This document shows, piece by piece, positions 19,504 to 28,015 of a DNA stretch of 64,000 nucleotides. Below the pieces are notes generated by a model. The model was given only the letters and a program-made list of their open reading frames with translations. It ran no database searches and had not been told where the DNA came from. Source of the stretch: Lacrimispora sphenoides JCM 1415 (lineage in GTDB: Bacteria; Bacillota; Clostridia; Lachnospirales; Lachnospiraceae); contig NZ_LT630003.1 in NCBI RefSeq assembly GCF_900105615.1, positions 4,228,501 to 4,292,500 on the forward strand, in the 5' to 3' direction. Position 1 is the first letter of the stretch; each line of letters opens with the position of its first letter. Made by a program: the position numbers and the translations under genes.

Positions 19504-19812
19504 TTATAGTTTTAATCCGATGGCTTCATTAACGTAATCTGTGATAAAGTTCGGCTTGCGGCCGGTACCATGGCGGTCAGGGATTTCTATGATCAATGGA
19601 AGCTTGCGGTTTAACTTCACATCATTGATGATGTCCGGAAACTCTTTTCCGAACTTTTCCGTCAGGAGAATGATCCCAATCTCCTTATCGGCCAGGACTT
19701 TATCCAGTTCACGTTTCAGTTCAGCCTTTTCATGAACGACAGCGCCCTCAACTCCGGCTAATCTCATGCCGGTCCAAGTGTCCACGTTGTCGCTGATCAA
19801 ATACATTTTCAT
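19504..19812 (-). CDS. ntpG: V-type ATPase subunit F, copy 1
   Basis: A 102-residue Rossmann-like subunit that binds the lower part of the central shaft (called NtpG in Enterococcus, F in general nomenclature). It starts MKMYLISDNVDTWTGMRLAG and contains IGIILLTEKFGKEFP. It sits 3 bases after subunit K. It is identical to copy 2. The ribosome-binding site is weak, so translation may depend on coupling to subunit K. Confidence 0.92.
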   Translation of the reverse strand: MKMYLISDNVDTWTGMRLAGVEGAVVHEKAELKRELDKVLADKEIGIILLTEKFGKEFPDIINDVKLNRKLPLIIEIPDRHGTGRKPNFITDYVNEAIGLKL

Positions 19813-19815
19813 GGA

Positions 19816-20247
19816 TTAGAGCTTACCTAAGATCATGAAAGAAATGATCAAGCCATACAGACAAACGCCTTCGGCAAGCCCTACGAAGATCAGTGATTTA
19901 CCAAGTATGGAACCATCCTCGCTGATGGCACCGAGAGCAGCGCTGGCAGCAGCGGAAACGGCAATACCGCCGCCGATGCAGGCAAGACCTGTGGAAAGGG
20001 CAGCTGCTAAGTAACCCATTCCGGCAATGCTTCCAGTGCCGGCAGCGGCGCTTTCCGCAGCAGCAGCCTGGCCGTTAAACATGAATACACTGGATACGAT
20101 TAAGGTTCCGAAAAATAAAAGGGTGTTGATACCAAGAGCAGTTTTATAGCGGCCCTTTGTTTTTGCGCCCATGGCAAAGGCTCCGAAGGGCAGGGCGATA
20201 CTTAAGGTTAATGCAATTGCTAATGTAATTTTTACTAAGGTTGACAT
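19816..20247 (-). CDS. ntpK: V-type ATPase membrane ring subunit K, copy 1
   Basis: A 143-residue proteolipid with four membrane helices. The start is ATG 20247 because GGAGG lies 9 bases before it. The second hairpin has the glycine-rich helix ACIGGGIAVSAAASAALGAI and the ion-binding Glu in VGLAEGVCLYGL. The first hairpin has no carboxylate and no glycine repeat, so each subunit supplies one site per four helices, as in true V-type rings. The Gln residues that bind Na+ in Enterococcus NtpK are not evident, which favours protons (inference). It is identical to copy 2. Confidence 0.93.
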   Translation of the reverse strand: MSTLVKITLAIALTLSIALPFGAFAMGAKTKGRYKTALGINTLLFFGTLIVSSVFMFNGQAAAAESAAAGTGSIAGMGYLAAALSTGLACIGGGIAVSAAASAALGAISEDGSILGKSLIFVGLAEGVCLYGLIISFMILGKL

Positions 20248-20269
20248 AATATTACCTCCGTTTTGGTTT

Positions 20270-22198
20270 TTAAATTTTCTTCCCGTATGGTTTAAATGCA
20301 CGGCCGGTTCCACGATAGAAACGGCTGAATAATTCGTAATATTCCAGACGCAGAACCTGGATTCCAACGATCAGGCCTTCCATGCCGCAGACAAATAAGT
20401 TGCCAAGAATAACAACCAGCCAGTTCGGGTTTCCTGCTTCCACACCGGACAGCATAAGGACAACCTCCATCATGGCCGCGTGGCTGACAGCAAAAGCCCC
20501 TACACGGACAAAGGAAAGGGTGTTGGAAAAATAGCTTAAAAGCACTTCAAACAGTTCAAAGAAACCCTGAACCACAAACATGCCCTTTTCCTTTGGCATG
20601 ATCTGCGTTTTCTTTTCCACCAGGTTGGTGAGAGGTTCCTTAAAGAACATGACGATCAGCGGGAGGCCAAACATGATAACAAGGAGTACGGCAGCCGGAA
20701 TGGGATTATTTGTCATGTATAGGACGATGGTGAGCACAAGGCTTGCATAGAAGACAAGTCCTGCCACACCGTTTGTGTCAAACAGGGTCTTTTCCGGTTC
20801 ATGAAAGCGGATGCTGTTTATGATGTTGAGAACCATGGTCAACAGGATAATTCCCATACCAAGAGAAACCGCAACGATAAATACGGTATTCAGTTTCCCT
20901 ATAAAGGGCAGGTTTGTCATGTGCTCCATGGGGCGGAGCCAGACCGCACTAATAATATCTTCAAATCCGAAAACACTACCGAACAGGAATCCGAATATGG
21001 TTGAAAAAAAGCCACAGCAGGATATAATCGCCGCCAGATTTATTTTTTTCAGCCGGTAGAGGAGGAGTCCTCCAAACAGAAGGCATATTCCCTGCCCCAC
21101 ATCCCCGAACATAAAACCAAAGAGGAAGGAATAGGTGAGGCCGATCAATATGGTGGGATCGATCTCTTTGTATGCCGGCAGGCCGTACATCTGAATGAAC
21201 ATCTCAAAGGGTTTAAAAAGTCTGGGGTTTTGCAGCTTGGTAGGCGGCAGGCTCATAATTTTGTTGTGGTCATCCTCTATGATACAGAAAGTCTTTTCAT
21301 CATCAGAGATTTCTTTCTGGAAGGCAGCTGCATCCCGGTTGCTCATCCAGCCGCAAAGGATATAAAAGGTATTTACTTTCTGTTTGGTGCATGCGGCCAG
21401 TTTTCTTACGTTAAAATTGGTAGAAAAAGTTTCCAGACTGTTTAGTGCTGCCACTAACTCCTCCTGCCTTGCAGCCAGAAGTCCGGACATCTGGTTTCGG
21501 ATGCCGTCAATATCAGACTGAAGAGCATTTATCTTATCTTCCAATGCATAAATGGCATCTAACGGCGTACCTTCGTACTCATCTGCTATAAAGTAACGTT
21601 CAAAACGCATGGAGGCATAAATGGCGTCAATCTGATTTGAAATGGTTTCCGGCACAAAATAAACCAGCCAGACATATTCGTCATCCTCCCGGCATTTATA
21701 GAGGACGGTATCAATAGTATCATATACATAGCTCACAAATTTGTTGTAATACTCATGAGAAATACGCCCAAAACGGAATTTAATGTACTTAAACTGAAGG
21801 ATGGAGCTTAACTCATAGTTTAGTCCGGTAAATGGCAGGATTCGTTCCAGGGATTGCCGGAAAGAATTTTGTTCGGATATAAGGGCCTCTTCCTTTGCTG
21901 TAAGCTCCTTTACCTGGTCCCCGATCTCACTGACAATTTTGTCTGCCCGCTGGATTGGAATCTTTTTCCGGTTGCCTGGCTGAATACCCGGAGGGAGTAA
22001 TTCCGCCAGCTCCATGGCACGCTGGTAAGCGTCTTTGTATGGATTTGTTTCAATATAAGGCCTTAAGTCTTTCACCGTTTTTAATTCCGACAGGGCATTT
22101 TCCAAATGGATTTCATATTTGGATAAATAAGTGTCGATGACCCGGTCAATATCTTCCTTGGGCCCGGTGATACTTAAGAATTTCATCTTTTCTATCAC
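20270..22198 (-). CDS. ntpI: V-type ATPase membrane subunit I/a, copy 1
   Basis: A 642-residue stator subunit: a cytosolic N-terminal half with coiled coils, then about seven to eight membrane helices from residue 340. The channel region contains LSYFSNTLSFVRVGAFAVSH with the conserved Arg needed for ion movement. GTG 22198 is the likely start, since AAAGGGGG lies 9 bases upstream; an in-frame TTG nearer is inside the ribosome-binding site. The first 200 and last 115 residues match copy 2, while about 200-530 carry many differences (for example RYFIADEYEG versus RYFLPDVYEG). Confidence 0.94.
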   Translation of the reverse strand: MIEKMKFLSITGPKEDIDRVIDTYLSKYEIHLENALSELKTVKDLRPYIETNPYKDAYQRAMELAELLPPGIQPGNRKKIPIQRADKIVSEIGDQVKELTAKEEALISEQNSFRQSLERILPFTGLNYELSSILQFKYIKFRFGRISHEYYNKFVSYVYDTIDTVLYKCREDDEYVWLVYFVPETISNQIDAIYASMRFERYFIADEYEGTPLDAIYALEDKINALQSDIDGIRNQMSGLLAARQEELVAALNSLETFSTNFNVRKLAACTKQKVNTFYILCGWMSNRDAAAFQKEISDDEKTFCIIEDDHNKIMSLPPTKLQNPRLFKPFEMFIQMYGLPAYKEIDPTILIGLTYSFLFGFMFGDVGQGICLLFGGLLLYRLKKINLAAIISCCGFFSTIFGFLFGSVFGFEDIISAVWLRPMEHMTNLPFIGKLNTVFIVAVSLGMGIILLTMVLNIINSIRFHEPEKTLFDTNGVAGLVFYASLVLTIVLYMTNNPIPAAVLLVIMFGLPLIVMFFKEPLTNLVEKKTQIMPKEKGMFVVQGFFELFEVLLSYFSNTLSFVRVGAFAVSHAAMMEVVLMLSGVEAGNPNWLVVILGNLFVCGMEGLIVGIQVLRLEYYELFSRFYRGTGRAFKPYGKKI

Positions 22199-22213
22199 AA
22201 AAAGCAACCCCCT

Positions 22214-23260
22214 TTACATTTTTACTACATAGGAGATGATTTCATCCGGGCTTACGCGGTAACGGATGCTCTCTATGAGGGTGATAATCTTTTGAATTTC
22301 TTCCTCCTTAAAATAAAGATAGGAATTCAGTGTGGCAATGGAATACGGATTCTGCCGGCTGGAGGAACGGTATATTTTATCCAGTACTTCCAGTGTAATG
22401 TGTTCCAAGTCCGGCATGTCTGCGGCTTCCAGATCTGATTTCCGTCCATAAAAGGTATTCTTTAGTACAGAATAGAACTCTTCCAGTGTAGCTGTTTCTG
22501 CCAGTTTATTAATCTGCTCCTTATTCAAATGATAATTGAAGGGGATAAGAAGGGTATAAATATCGGCAGGCTGCAGATGATAATATTTTTTAGATCGGTA
22601 AATCCATTGGATATTAAGTAAATCCAGCTTGCAGCCAAAGCAGCGTTTGAGAAGATCCTGTTCCTTCCTTGTAAGATGTTTTCCCATGACCTTCCTAATG
22701 GTCCTAAAGTACAGAAGATCTAAGTGGACCTCATAATCAAACAAGGTAGGCTGTTCCCTGTCGTCTAAGTAGGCCAGCAGGTCATAATAAACCGAACCTT
22801 CTAAGTTAGTTATAAACTCTTGTAAGTCCATGGAAGATGACAGCTTGATTAAATCCAGCCGGGAATGCTTCTCAAAAAAGTCCTGGAATACAGAGAGATC
22901 GATATCTAATCGGTTCTTACCCATAGCATTGCGGAAGCATTTCTTCAGGATATCGATTTCAAAGTGCATAAAATACAGGTCAAGGAACTTGCGTTGGGTT
23001 AAATTGGCGAACCGGTAGAGCTTTGCATAATCCTGGTACAGAGAAAGGATCAGACGCTGTTCAATGGCCCCCCGGTGGAGCACTACACCCTCCAGGTTAG
23101 CAAACAGTCCTTCATAGGCCGGAAGACGTCTTAAATATTCCTCTGCATCAGAAACGGTTTCAAGGGCAGCCATTTCCCGGAACTGACTGTCGGTGATCAG
23201 ATGGCTCTCCATGGCTCTTACCTTGGTTGTAATGCCGCTGTAGGATAGTAAGTCTCCCAT
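22214..23260 (-). CDS. ntpC: V-type ATPase subunit C/d, copy 1
   Basis: A 348-residue helical subunit that links the central shaft to the K ring. It starts MGDLLSYSGITTKVRAMESH after a GGAGTGATCC ribosome-binding site. The first 140 residues equal copy 2. Residues about 142-215 form a patch with roughly a dozen substitutions (SSSMDLQEFITN versus SSTTDLKEFIAN; RTIRKVMGKHLTRK versus KTIWKVMGKYLTSK), and the rest is identical again. It ends 15 bases before the start of subunit I. Confidence 0.93.
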   Translation of the reverse strand: MGDLLSYSGITTKVRAMESHLITDSQFREMAALETVSDAEEYLRRLPAYEGLFANLEGVVLHRGAIEQRLILSLYQDYAKLYRFANLTQRKFLDLYFMHFEIDILKKCFRNAMGKNRLDIDLSVFQDFFEKHSRLDLIKLSSSMDLQEFITNLEGSVYYDLLAYLDDREQPTLFDYEVHLDLLYFRTIRKVMGKHLTRKEQDLLKRCFGCKLDLLNIQWIYRSKKYYHLQPADIYTLLIPFNYHLNKEQINKLAETATLEEFYSVLKNTFYGRKSDLEAADMPDLEHITLEVLDKIYRSSSRQNPYSIATLNSYLYFKEEEIQKIITLIESIRYRVSPDEIISYVVKM

Positions 23261-23264
23261 TGGA

Positions 23265-23576
23265 TCACTCCTTTACCATAGTCTGAAATAACTTCTCAAC
23301 GTAACGGTTATGATTTTTCTCATAATGGGTTTCCAGTGCGTTTTGAATTCTCAAAGAACCGTTCTTCTGCTTTTCCAGTTGGTTGCTCATTTCGATTTCC
23401 AGGTCTGTACACAGTTTTTCAATTTCACTGTTGATCTGTGCTTCTAAATCAGTATCAAATGCGGAAGTTCGTCTCACCATTTTTTTGGAAAAATCCTTTT
23501 TGCGTTCCTTGGCGTTATCCATAATGGAAGTTGCTGCCGATTCGATATCAGAAATCTTTTCAATCACTTTGTCCAT
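23265..23576 (-). CDS. ntpF: V-type ATPase G/H-like peripheral stalk subunit, copy 1
   Basis: A 103-residue, almost wholly alpha-helical, highly charged protein. By position and length it is the NtpF/subunit G(H) partner that pairs with E in the peripheral stalk. It is the first gene of the operon, behind an operator-containing promoter. It is only about half identical to the copy 2 protein (38926-39237), in sharp contrast to the downstream genes. The two operons are therefore old paralogues whose cores were later made alike. Confidence 0.85.
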   Translation of the reverse strand: MDKVIEKISDIESAATSIMDNAKERKKDFSKKMVRRTSAFDTDLEAQINSEIEKLCTDLEIEMSNQLEKQKNGSLRIQNALETHYEKNHNRYVEKLFQTMVKE

Positions 23577-23896
23577 ATGGTACTCTCCTTTTTTGAATAA
23601 TCGTTAATAAGATGACTTATTCTATCATTACTTATTTTTTTGAAACTTAGAAATATTAGCTTAAGCTACCATGAAATAATTTAAGTATTAATTAATGGAG
23701 TTATCTATTGTTAGTTGATGGAAAAACAATAATTGTTATTTCCACCTGCATAGTTAACACTCTATTTGGAATTCAGCTAGTAAATTCCGAACATAAAATA
23801 TTCACAACTCCAGCTTATTCCTCCTTCCTCTAATATTGGCTGTTTTATTCATATATGTTCTTATTCTAATTCAATATAGAATAAATTACCAGTTTT

Positions 23897-23924
23897 ATTT
23901 TACCACTTGGCAAAAATAAGTCAA
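23897..23924 (-). promoter_or_regulatory. Promoter with palindromic operator, V-type ATPase copy 1
   Basis: On the minus strand TTGACT (23919-23924), 16 bases and TAAAAT (23897-23902) form a sigma-A promoter. A palindrome with arms TTTTACCA and TGGCAAAA around CT (23898-23915) fills the spacer and covers the -10. The same arrangement, almost base for base, precedes the TolC/HlyD/ABC-2 operon (30667-30696). The leader to the first gene is about 310 bases. Nothing similar precedes copy 2. Confidence 0.75.
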
Positions 23925-24079
23925 GAGAAAAAAAAAATCATAACAATTTGTTAACTTTATTAATTTTCGCAAAATAACTACACTACTCTACAAATAAATC
24001 AAGTATAAATAATATCCTGCTCGGCTGGCCAATCATGCCGAATCTGGCTAGAATATCAGGCAAGGCACTAGAAAGCACG

Positions 24080-24144
24080 AACGTGCGCCCGCTGGGCGCA
24101 CGTTAAAAAGAGCAAAGTATTTAATTTACAGCTTTGCTCTTTTT
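24080..24144. terminator. Double hairpin, bidirectional terminator
   Basis: A GC-rich stem (AACGTGCGCCC / GGGCGCACGTT, loop GCT) is followed by a second stem (AAAAAGAGCAAAG / CTTTGCTCTTTTT). T runs exist on both strands. It can end the efflux operon, whose last stop is at 24565. The 420 bases between hold no recognisable gene. Confidence 0.75.
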
Positions 24145-24564
24145 ACTATTACTAAAAACTAGTATTCTTACCCCCAAAGGATGACATGGCGGCACTGCAC
24201 TTAAATTTTAATATATTTCATAATAGGATTCACAATTTATTAATATTAGAATAACGCCTAAGAAAAAATGTTCACCATTTTAAAATAAACGATTAAATAG
24301 CAACGGAAAAATAAAAACTTCAAATTTTTCAAGTTTTAGAGAGTTGGTATCACTTTAATAGTGTCCGGATATTCAATTACCCGCTATACCTTATGTTCCG
24401 TAGTATAAAATATCGTTTACTTGACGTAAATAATGATATAGATTATTGGTGTTAAACCCTTAGCCGATGCAATATAACTCATTTTAGTTTCTCAGTAACC
24501 ATTTTAGAAATAGATCTGAGGTTTCTTTTTTAAATGCCTGCAAAATAGCCTTTTCTACAAGAAA
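24145..24564. other. Intergenic stretch after the efflux operon, nothing recognised
   Basis: AT-rich sequence. Short open stretches on the minus strand (for example about 24420-24480) lack ribosome-binding sites and family resemblance. Confidence 0.4.
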
Positions 24565-25731
24565 TTATTCTTCGACAGGCAATTTAACATAACGATTCGT
24601 TTGCCATCTAATTCTTACAAAATATAAACCAACTCCCACCGGTAACCAAAATACCGTATATAATAAACTTTCCTTTATATAAGGAAGTAAAACAGACAAG
24701 TCTGCTCCTTTTAGATTTAAATATTTCAAGGGAAGAACCGCATGAATAAAAGGCCATAAGCTTTTTACAAGACGTTTAGCACCTGCAGGTATCATATATG
24801 CCGGCCACGTGATTAAACAAGTCAAGGCAGTAATTAAATTTATCATTCCAAGGAACATTGTAAAATAAATGGGCGTATCAATAAAAGATGCAAAGAAAAA
24901 ACCCATAGCTGTCAAATTAACAAGGAAGAGCAACATAAGTACGGCATACATAAGAATGCTTCCTCGAAGCTGCATACCAAAAAATTTTCCTGCAGCACAC
25001 AGCCCGATAAAGCCGGAGATAATCAGAATGCCTATCAGCATCAGTATACGAGTAATTAAATCTTGTATCTGTTGCCGTTTTTCATTGATTTTCTTGGAAA
25101 AAGTACAAAATTTTTTTCTTTCCTCAATGAGTACAGGGACTAAAAAGTCCGCTAAAAATATCATTTGAACCGTTAGAGGAATAATCAAATATCCCAAAAA
25201 ACTGAGGTACCCCAACTGTGAATCATAAAGAACCCGTTCCTCAAAAGAGAAAGATTTGATAGCCTGCTTCGCAGAATATGGCAACATTTTATTTCCTTGT
25301 AAAATGCCAACCTGTAGCTGAGAGCTGATCGTGCTCAGTACAGTACTGCAATATCCGGAAAGATTTGCGCTTACAATATTATTGGTTCCATCTATGATAA
25401 ACGAAACACCTGGGGACTTTTTTTCTAATATATCCTGATGAAATCCCTTAGGTATTACAATCCCTCCATTAACAGTTCTTACCTTGATTGCGTCTGCTAG
25501 CTGTTCTTCTGAATCTGTATAATATTTCACATTAATTCCTGGATGAGTATCCAACTGCTGTACTATTTTTCTTGACAAAGAACTATTGTCATGATCAACC
25601 ACTCCAAATGGAATATTCAATATAAAAACTTTACTGTAAACAAACGCTAGAAACATAATCGAAAAGATTGGTAATATGGTAAACTGAATTGCATATTTTT
25701 TATCCATGCGAAGCAGTTTCAATGTTTTCAT
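24565..25731 (-). CDS. ABC-2 type permease (YhhJ/YbhR-like), second of a pair
   Basis: A 388-residue membrane protein of the ABC2_membrane_3 type: one helix at the N-terminus (about 15-35), a large extracytoplasmic domain starting VVDHDNSSLSRKIVQ (about 40-190), then five helices. Proteins of this kind work as a pair with an ATPase and a HlyD-like adaptor (YbhFSR-YbhG, YhiI-RbbA-YhhJ) to export drugs, cations or lipids. It overlaps the upstream permease by 4 bases and ends the operon. No ATPase is encoded in the operon or next to it. Confidence 0.85.
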   Translation of the reverse strand: MKTLKLLRMDKKYAIQFTILPIFSIMFLAFVYSKVFILNIPFGVVDHDNSSLSRKIVQQLDTHPGINVKYYTDSEEQLADAIKVRTVNGGIVIPKGFHQDILEKKSPGVSFIIDGTNNIVSANLSGYCSTVLSTISSQLQVGILQGNKMLPYSAKQAIKSFSFEERVLYDSQLGYLSFLGYLIIPLTVQMIFLADFLVPVLIEERKKFCTFSKKINEKRQQIQDLITRILMLIGILIISGFIGLCAAGKFFGMQLRGSILMYAVLMLLFLVNLTAMGFFFASFIDTPIYFTMFLGMINLITALTCLITWPAYMIPAGAKRLVKSLWPFIHAVLPLKYLNLKGADLSVLLPYIKESLLYTVFWLPVGVGLYFVRIRWQTNRYVKLPVEE

Positions 25732-26864
25732 ACACGTACCTCCTCTATAGGTTGATGGTATTCACTAATGCGTTTTATTGTTATAATGCACCATATAACT
25801 GCCCACATAGCTCCAACAAACATTAACAACCATAATAAATTTGGCAAAATATCAATTAAAGTTCTTTCCATTAGAAAAAGATCCCTGAGTGGAATTGCAC
25901 AAAATGCAATTGGTATAAATTTTGATATAGTGGTAAAAATATCCGGCATACCCAGCAACGGATAAGTATACCCTGATAAAACAAAAGTAACCATAATTGG
26001 GCTCATCATTTTTGTCGCTACGGTAAATTTATCTTTGACTATCAAATTCGACAGAATTCCCAGAGCACTCATTCCTGTACAGAATAAAAAAACAAGCAAA
26101 ATTGCAGCTAAACTCGATCCGCGATAAGGTAAATCAAAAAAATTAACCTGAATTAGAAGAGAGAGAAAAATCGAAACAGAACCTATACCCGCGCAGATTA
26201 AATTTTGCATGAACAATTGTAAACAATTTCTGTTCTTCGGAACTAGAACTCCAAGACAGAAAATTCCAAATTGTGCAATACTTACCAGGGCACCCACAAT
26301 TATAAATTCAGTCATGCTTTTAGTAGGGTTTCCTAATAACCGGGTGGTAATTTGTATAGGCATCGCATTATTTAAAGCAGTGTCTGGCATTATTCCCAGT
26401 TTTCCCTCCTGCAGGCTCATCAAATAACCAGCTCTCACAGTTCCCAATACTTCGGCTATTTTCAATTTAATGGTGCCAACAGCCGACATTTGAGAACCAT
26501 CGTAAATCAACATAATCTTAGGTGCTCTTCCTCCAACGACCTCTTCAGAAAATTTATTTGGAATAATTATACCAGCAACTGTCATTCCATTTTCCAAAGA
26601 ATTCTTTACATCATCATCGCTTTTCCTGTATTCCACCACCCGAAAAAGAGGGTTAGTACTTATTTGCTTTACCAACTCTTTACTTAGTGAAGAATTATCA
26701 TGATCCACAATAACAATAGGGATATGATTAAGTTGCTTTTCGATATAAACCCTTCCGAGTAATGCGCTGCTGGCTGAAGGAATAATAAGAACCAATAGAA
26801 TTGGAATCAAGATACTTTTATGTATTAACATCTTATAATAAATATCAAGAAATATTTTTTTCAT
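25728..26864 (-). CDS. ABC-2 type permease (YhhJ/YbhS-like), first of a pair
   Basis: A 378-residue protein of the same architecture as its neighbour: N-terminal helix, an extracytoplasmic domain beginning IVIVDHDNSSLSKELVKQ, and five C-terminal helices. ATG 26864 is preferred because AGGA lies 5 bases before it; an in-frame TTG ten codons upstream overlaps the adaptor gene. The shared VDHDNSSLS motif shows the two permeases are duplicates that probably form a heterodimer. Confidence 0.85.
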   Translation of the reverse strand: MKKIFLDIYYKMLIHKSILIPILLVLIIPSASSALLGRVYIEKQLNHIPIVIVDHDNSSLSKELVKQISTNPLFRVVEYRKSDDDVKNSLENGMTVAGIIIPNKFSEEVVGGRAPKIMLIYDGSQMSAVGTIKLKIAEVLGTVRAGYLMSLQEGKLGIMPDTALNNAMPIQITTRLLGNPTKSMTEFIIVGALVSIAQFGIFCLGVLVPKNRNCLQLFMQNLICAGIGSVSIFLSLLIQVNFFDLPYRGSSLAAILLVFLFCTGMSALGILSNLIVKDKFTVATKMMSPIMVTFVLSGYTYPLLGMPDIFTTISKFIPIAFCAIPLRDLFLMERTLIDILPNLLWLLMFVGAMWAVIWCIITIKRISEYHQPIEEVRV

Positions 26865-26874
26865 CTTTTTCCTA

Positions 26875-27921
26875 TCACTTTCCAAAATCAACAAATGCGG
26901 TCATTCCTGCATGTAGTGGCTGGGTAAAGTCTACCAGTTCCACCTTTACTCCATAAGACAAAATATCAAATCCTCCATTATCGTTGGTAGCTCTTTTGAT
27001 TGCAAAATCAGCATTTTTATTGATTCTAACTACCTTTCCCTTAAAAGTCTGGTCTTTGTAGGCAGCAAGGGTAATAGAAACCTCCTGATTCATTTCCACT
27101 TTGGAAAGATCAGTCTCATTTACATTGCAAAGTATCCATGGGTAACTGGTATCAGTTATAACAGCCAATGGCATTCCTGTTGAAACCAACTCACCGACTT
27201 CGGCATTTAATTGTGTAACTACGCCATCTCCAGGTGCAGTAATAGTAGCATAACCCAGATTTATCATCACAGCTTCAAGTCCGGCTTTTGCTTGTCTAAC
27301 TTGACCATCTGCAGCCTGTATGGCTGCAGATGCCTGATCAGCCTGGGCCTGGGCAGCTTTTATCTCCTCCGGCCTGCTGCCATTTTTAGCCATACTATAT
27401 TTATCTTTTGACAAAGAAAGCTGGGTTGATGCACTATCTAAATCAGACTGTGCAACTGCCCCATCATCGTATAACAGCTTAACCCTGTCATAGGTCTTTT
27501 GTGTCAGTTCATAAGCTGCCTTAGCTTGACTGATTTCCTCGGATCTGGCACCGTTATTAAGTCCCTCCAGCTTTGCATCTGCCGCTTTCTTGGCTGCCTG
27601 GGCAACCTCAACTTGAGCGCTAGCACTGTCAATCTGAGCTTCAATCTGGGCCTTTTGAGCATACAGGGCATCACTGTCCATCGATATCAGCACCTGCCCT
27701 TTCTTAACCATGTCTCCTTCTTTTACTGCTATCTCTTTGATTTTTCCCGGTAACATGGAGTTAATATTGGTATCAGCCATTTCAACACTTGACTGCACTA
27801 TTAAATGATCTGACCCCTTACGAATTAACTGATTTCCAGTTATTTTAGCTCCTCCGCTGCAAATCACCGTTATACCCGCGGCTACAATCGTTACTATCAA
27901 TATTTTTTTGGGGATTCTCAT
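26875..27921 (-). CDS. HlyD-family membrane fusion protein
   Basis: A 348-residue adaptor with an N-terminal anchor (about 7-24), the first half of a lipoyl domain (LPGKIKEIAVKEGDMVKKG, about 57-75), a long Ala/Gln-rich coiled coil (about 85-215), the second lipoyl half (ITAPGDGVVTQLNAEVGELV) and a beta-barrel domain. It resembles YhiI/YbhG, the adaptors of ABC-2 exporters. The coiled coil contains two near-repeats with NNGARSEEISQAKA and KNGSRPEEIKAAQA, typical of an internally duplicated hairpin. GGAGG precedes the ATG. In Gram-negative systems the coiled coil contacts TolC; here TolC-like proteins are encoded just upstream. Confidence 0.9.
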   Translation of the reverse strand: MRIPKKILIVTIVAAGITVICSGGAKITGNQLIRKGSDHLIVQSSVEMADTNINSMLPGKIKEIAVKEGDMVKKGQVLISMDSDALYAQKAQIEAQIDSASAQVEVAQAAKKAADAKLEGLNNGARSEEISQAKAAYELTQKTYDRVKLLYDDGAVAQSDLDSASTQLSLSKDKYSMAKNGSRPEEIKAAQAQADQASAAIQAADGQVRQAKAGLEAVMINLGYATITAPGDGVVTQLNAEVGELVSTGMPLAVITDTSYPWILCNVNETDLSKVEMNQEVSITLAAYKDQTFKGKVVRINKNADFAIKRATNDNGGFDILSYGVKVELVDFTQPLHAGMTAFVDFGK

Positions 27922-28015
27922 AATATGCCTCCATATTCTTTAATTTTAACCATTTTTCATCCCATTAGAAACAATGTTGAAATTTAGTATTTACATAAAT
28001 TACTTAAAACTTTGC

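Larger units (their letters stand above)
15082..23276 (-). repeat. Left arm of an 8.2-kb inverted repeat (V-type ATPase operon copy 1)
   Basis: Its partner is 39226-47426 on the other strand. Start positions of subunits C, I, A, B and D are spaced identically in both arms (for example C to D 7564 bases in each), so there is no net indel. The total lengths of 8195 and 8201 differ only by two codons at the end of D. Similarity fades inside the 3' end of the first gene and at the end of D. Confidence 0.95.

Noticed and set aside
15376..20367. Opposite-strand and shifted frames inside the V-ATPase genes
   Set aside because: They mirror strongly conserved ATPase genes, and equivalents in the other arm are broken by single silent changes in the real genes.
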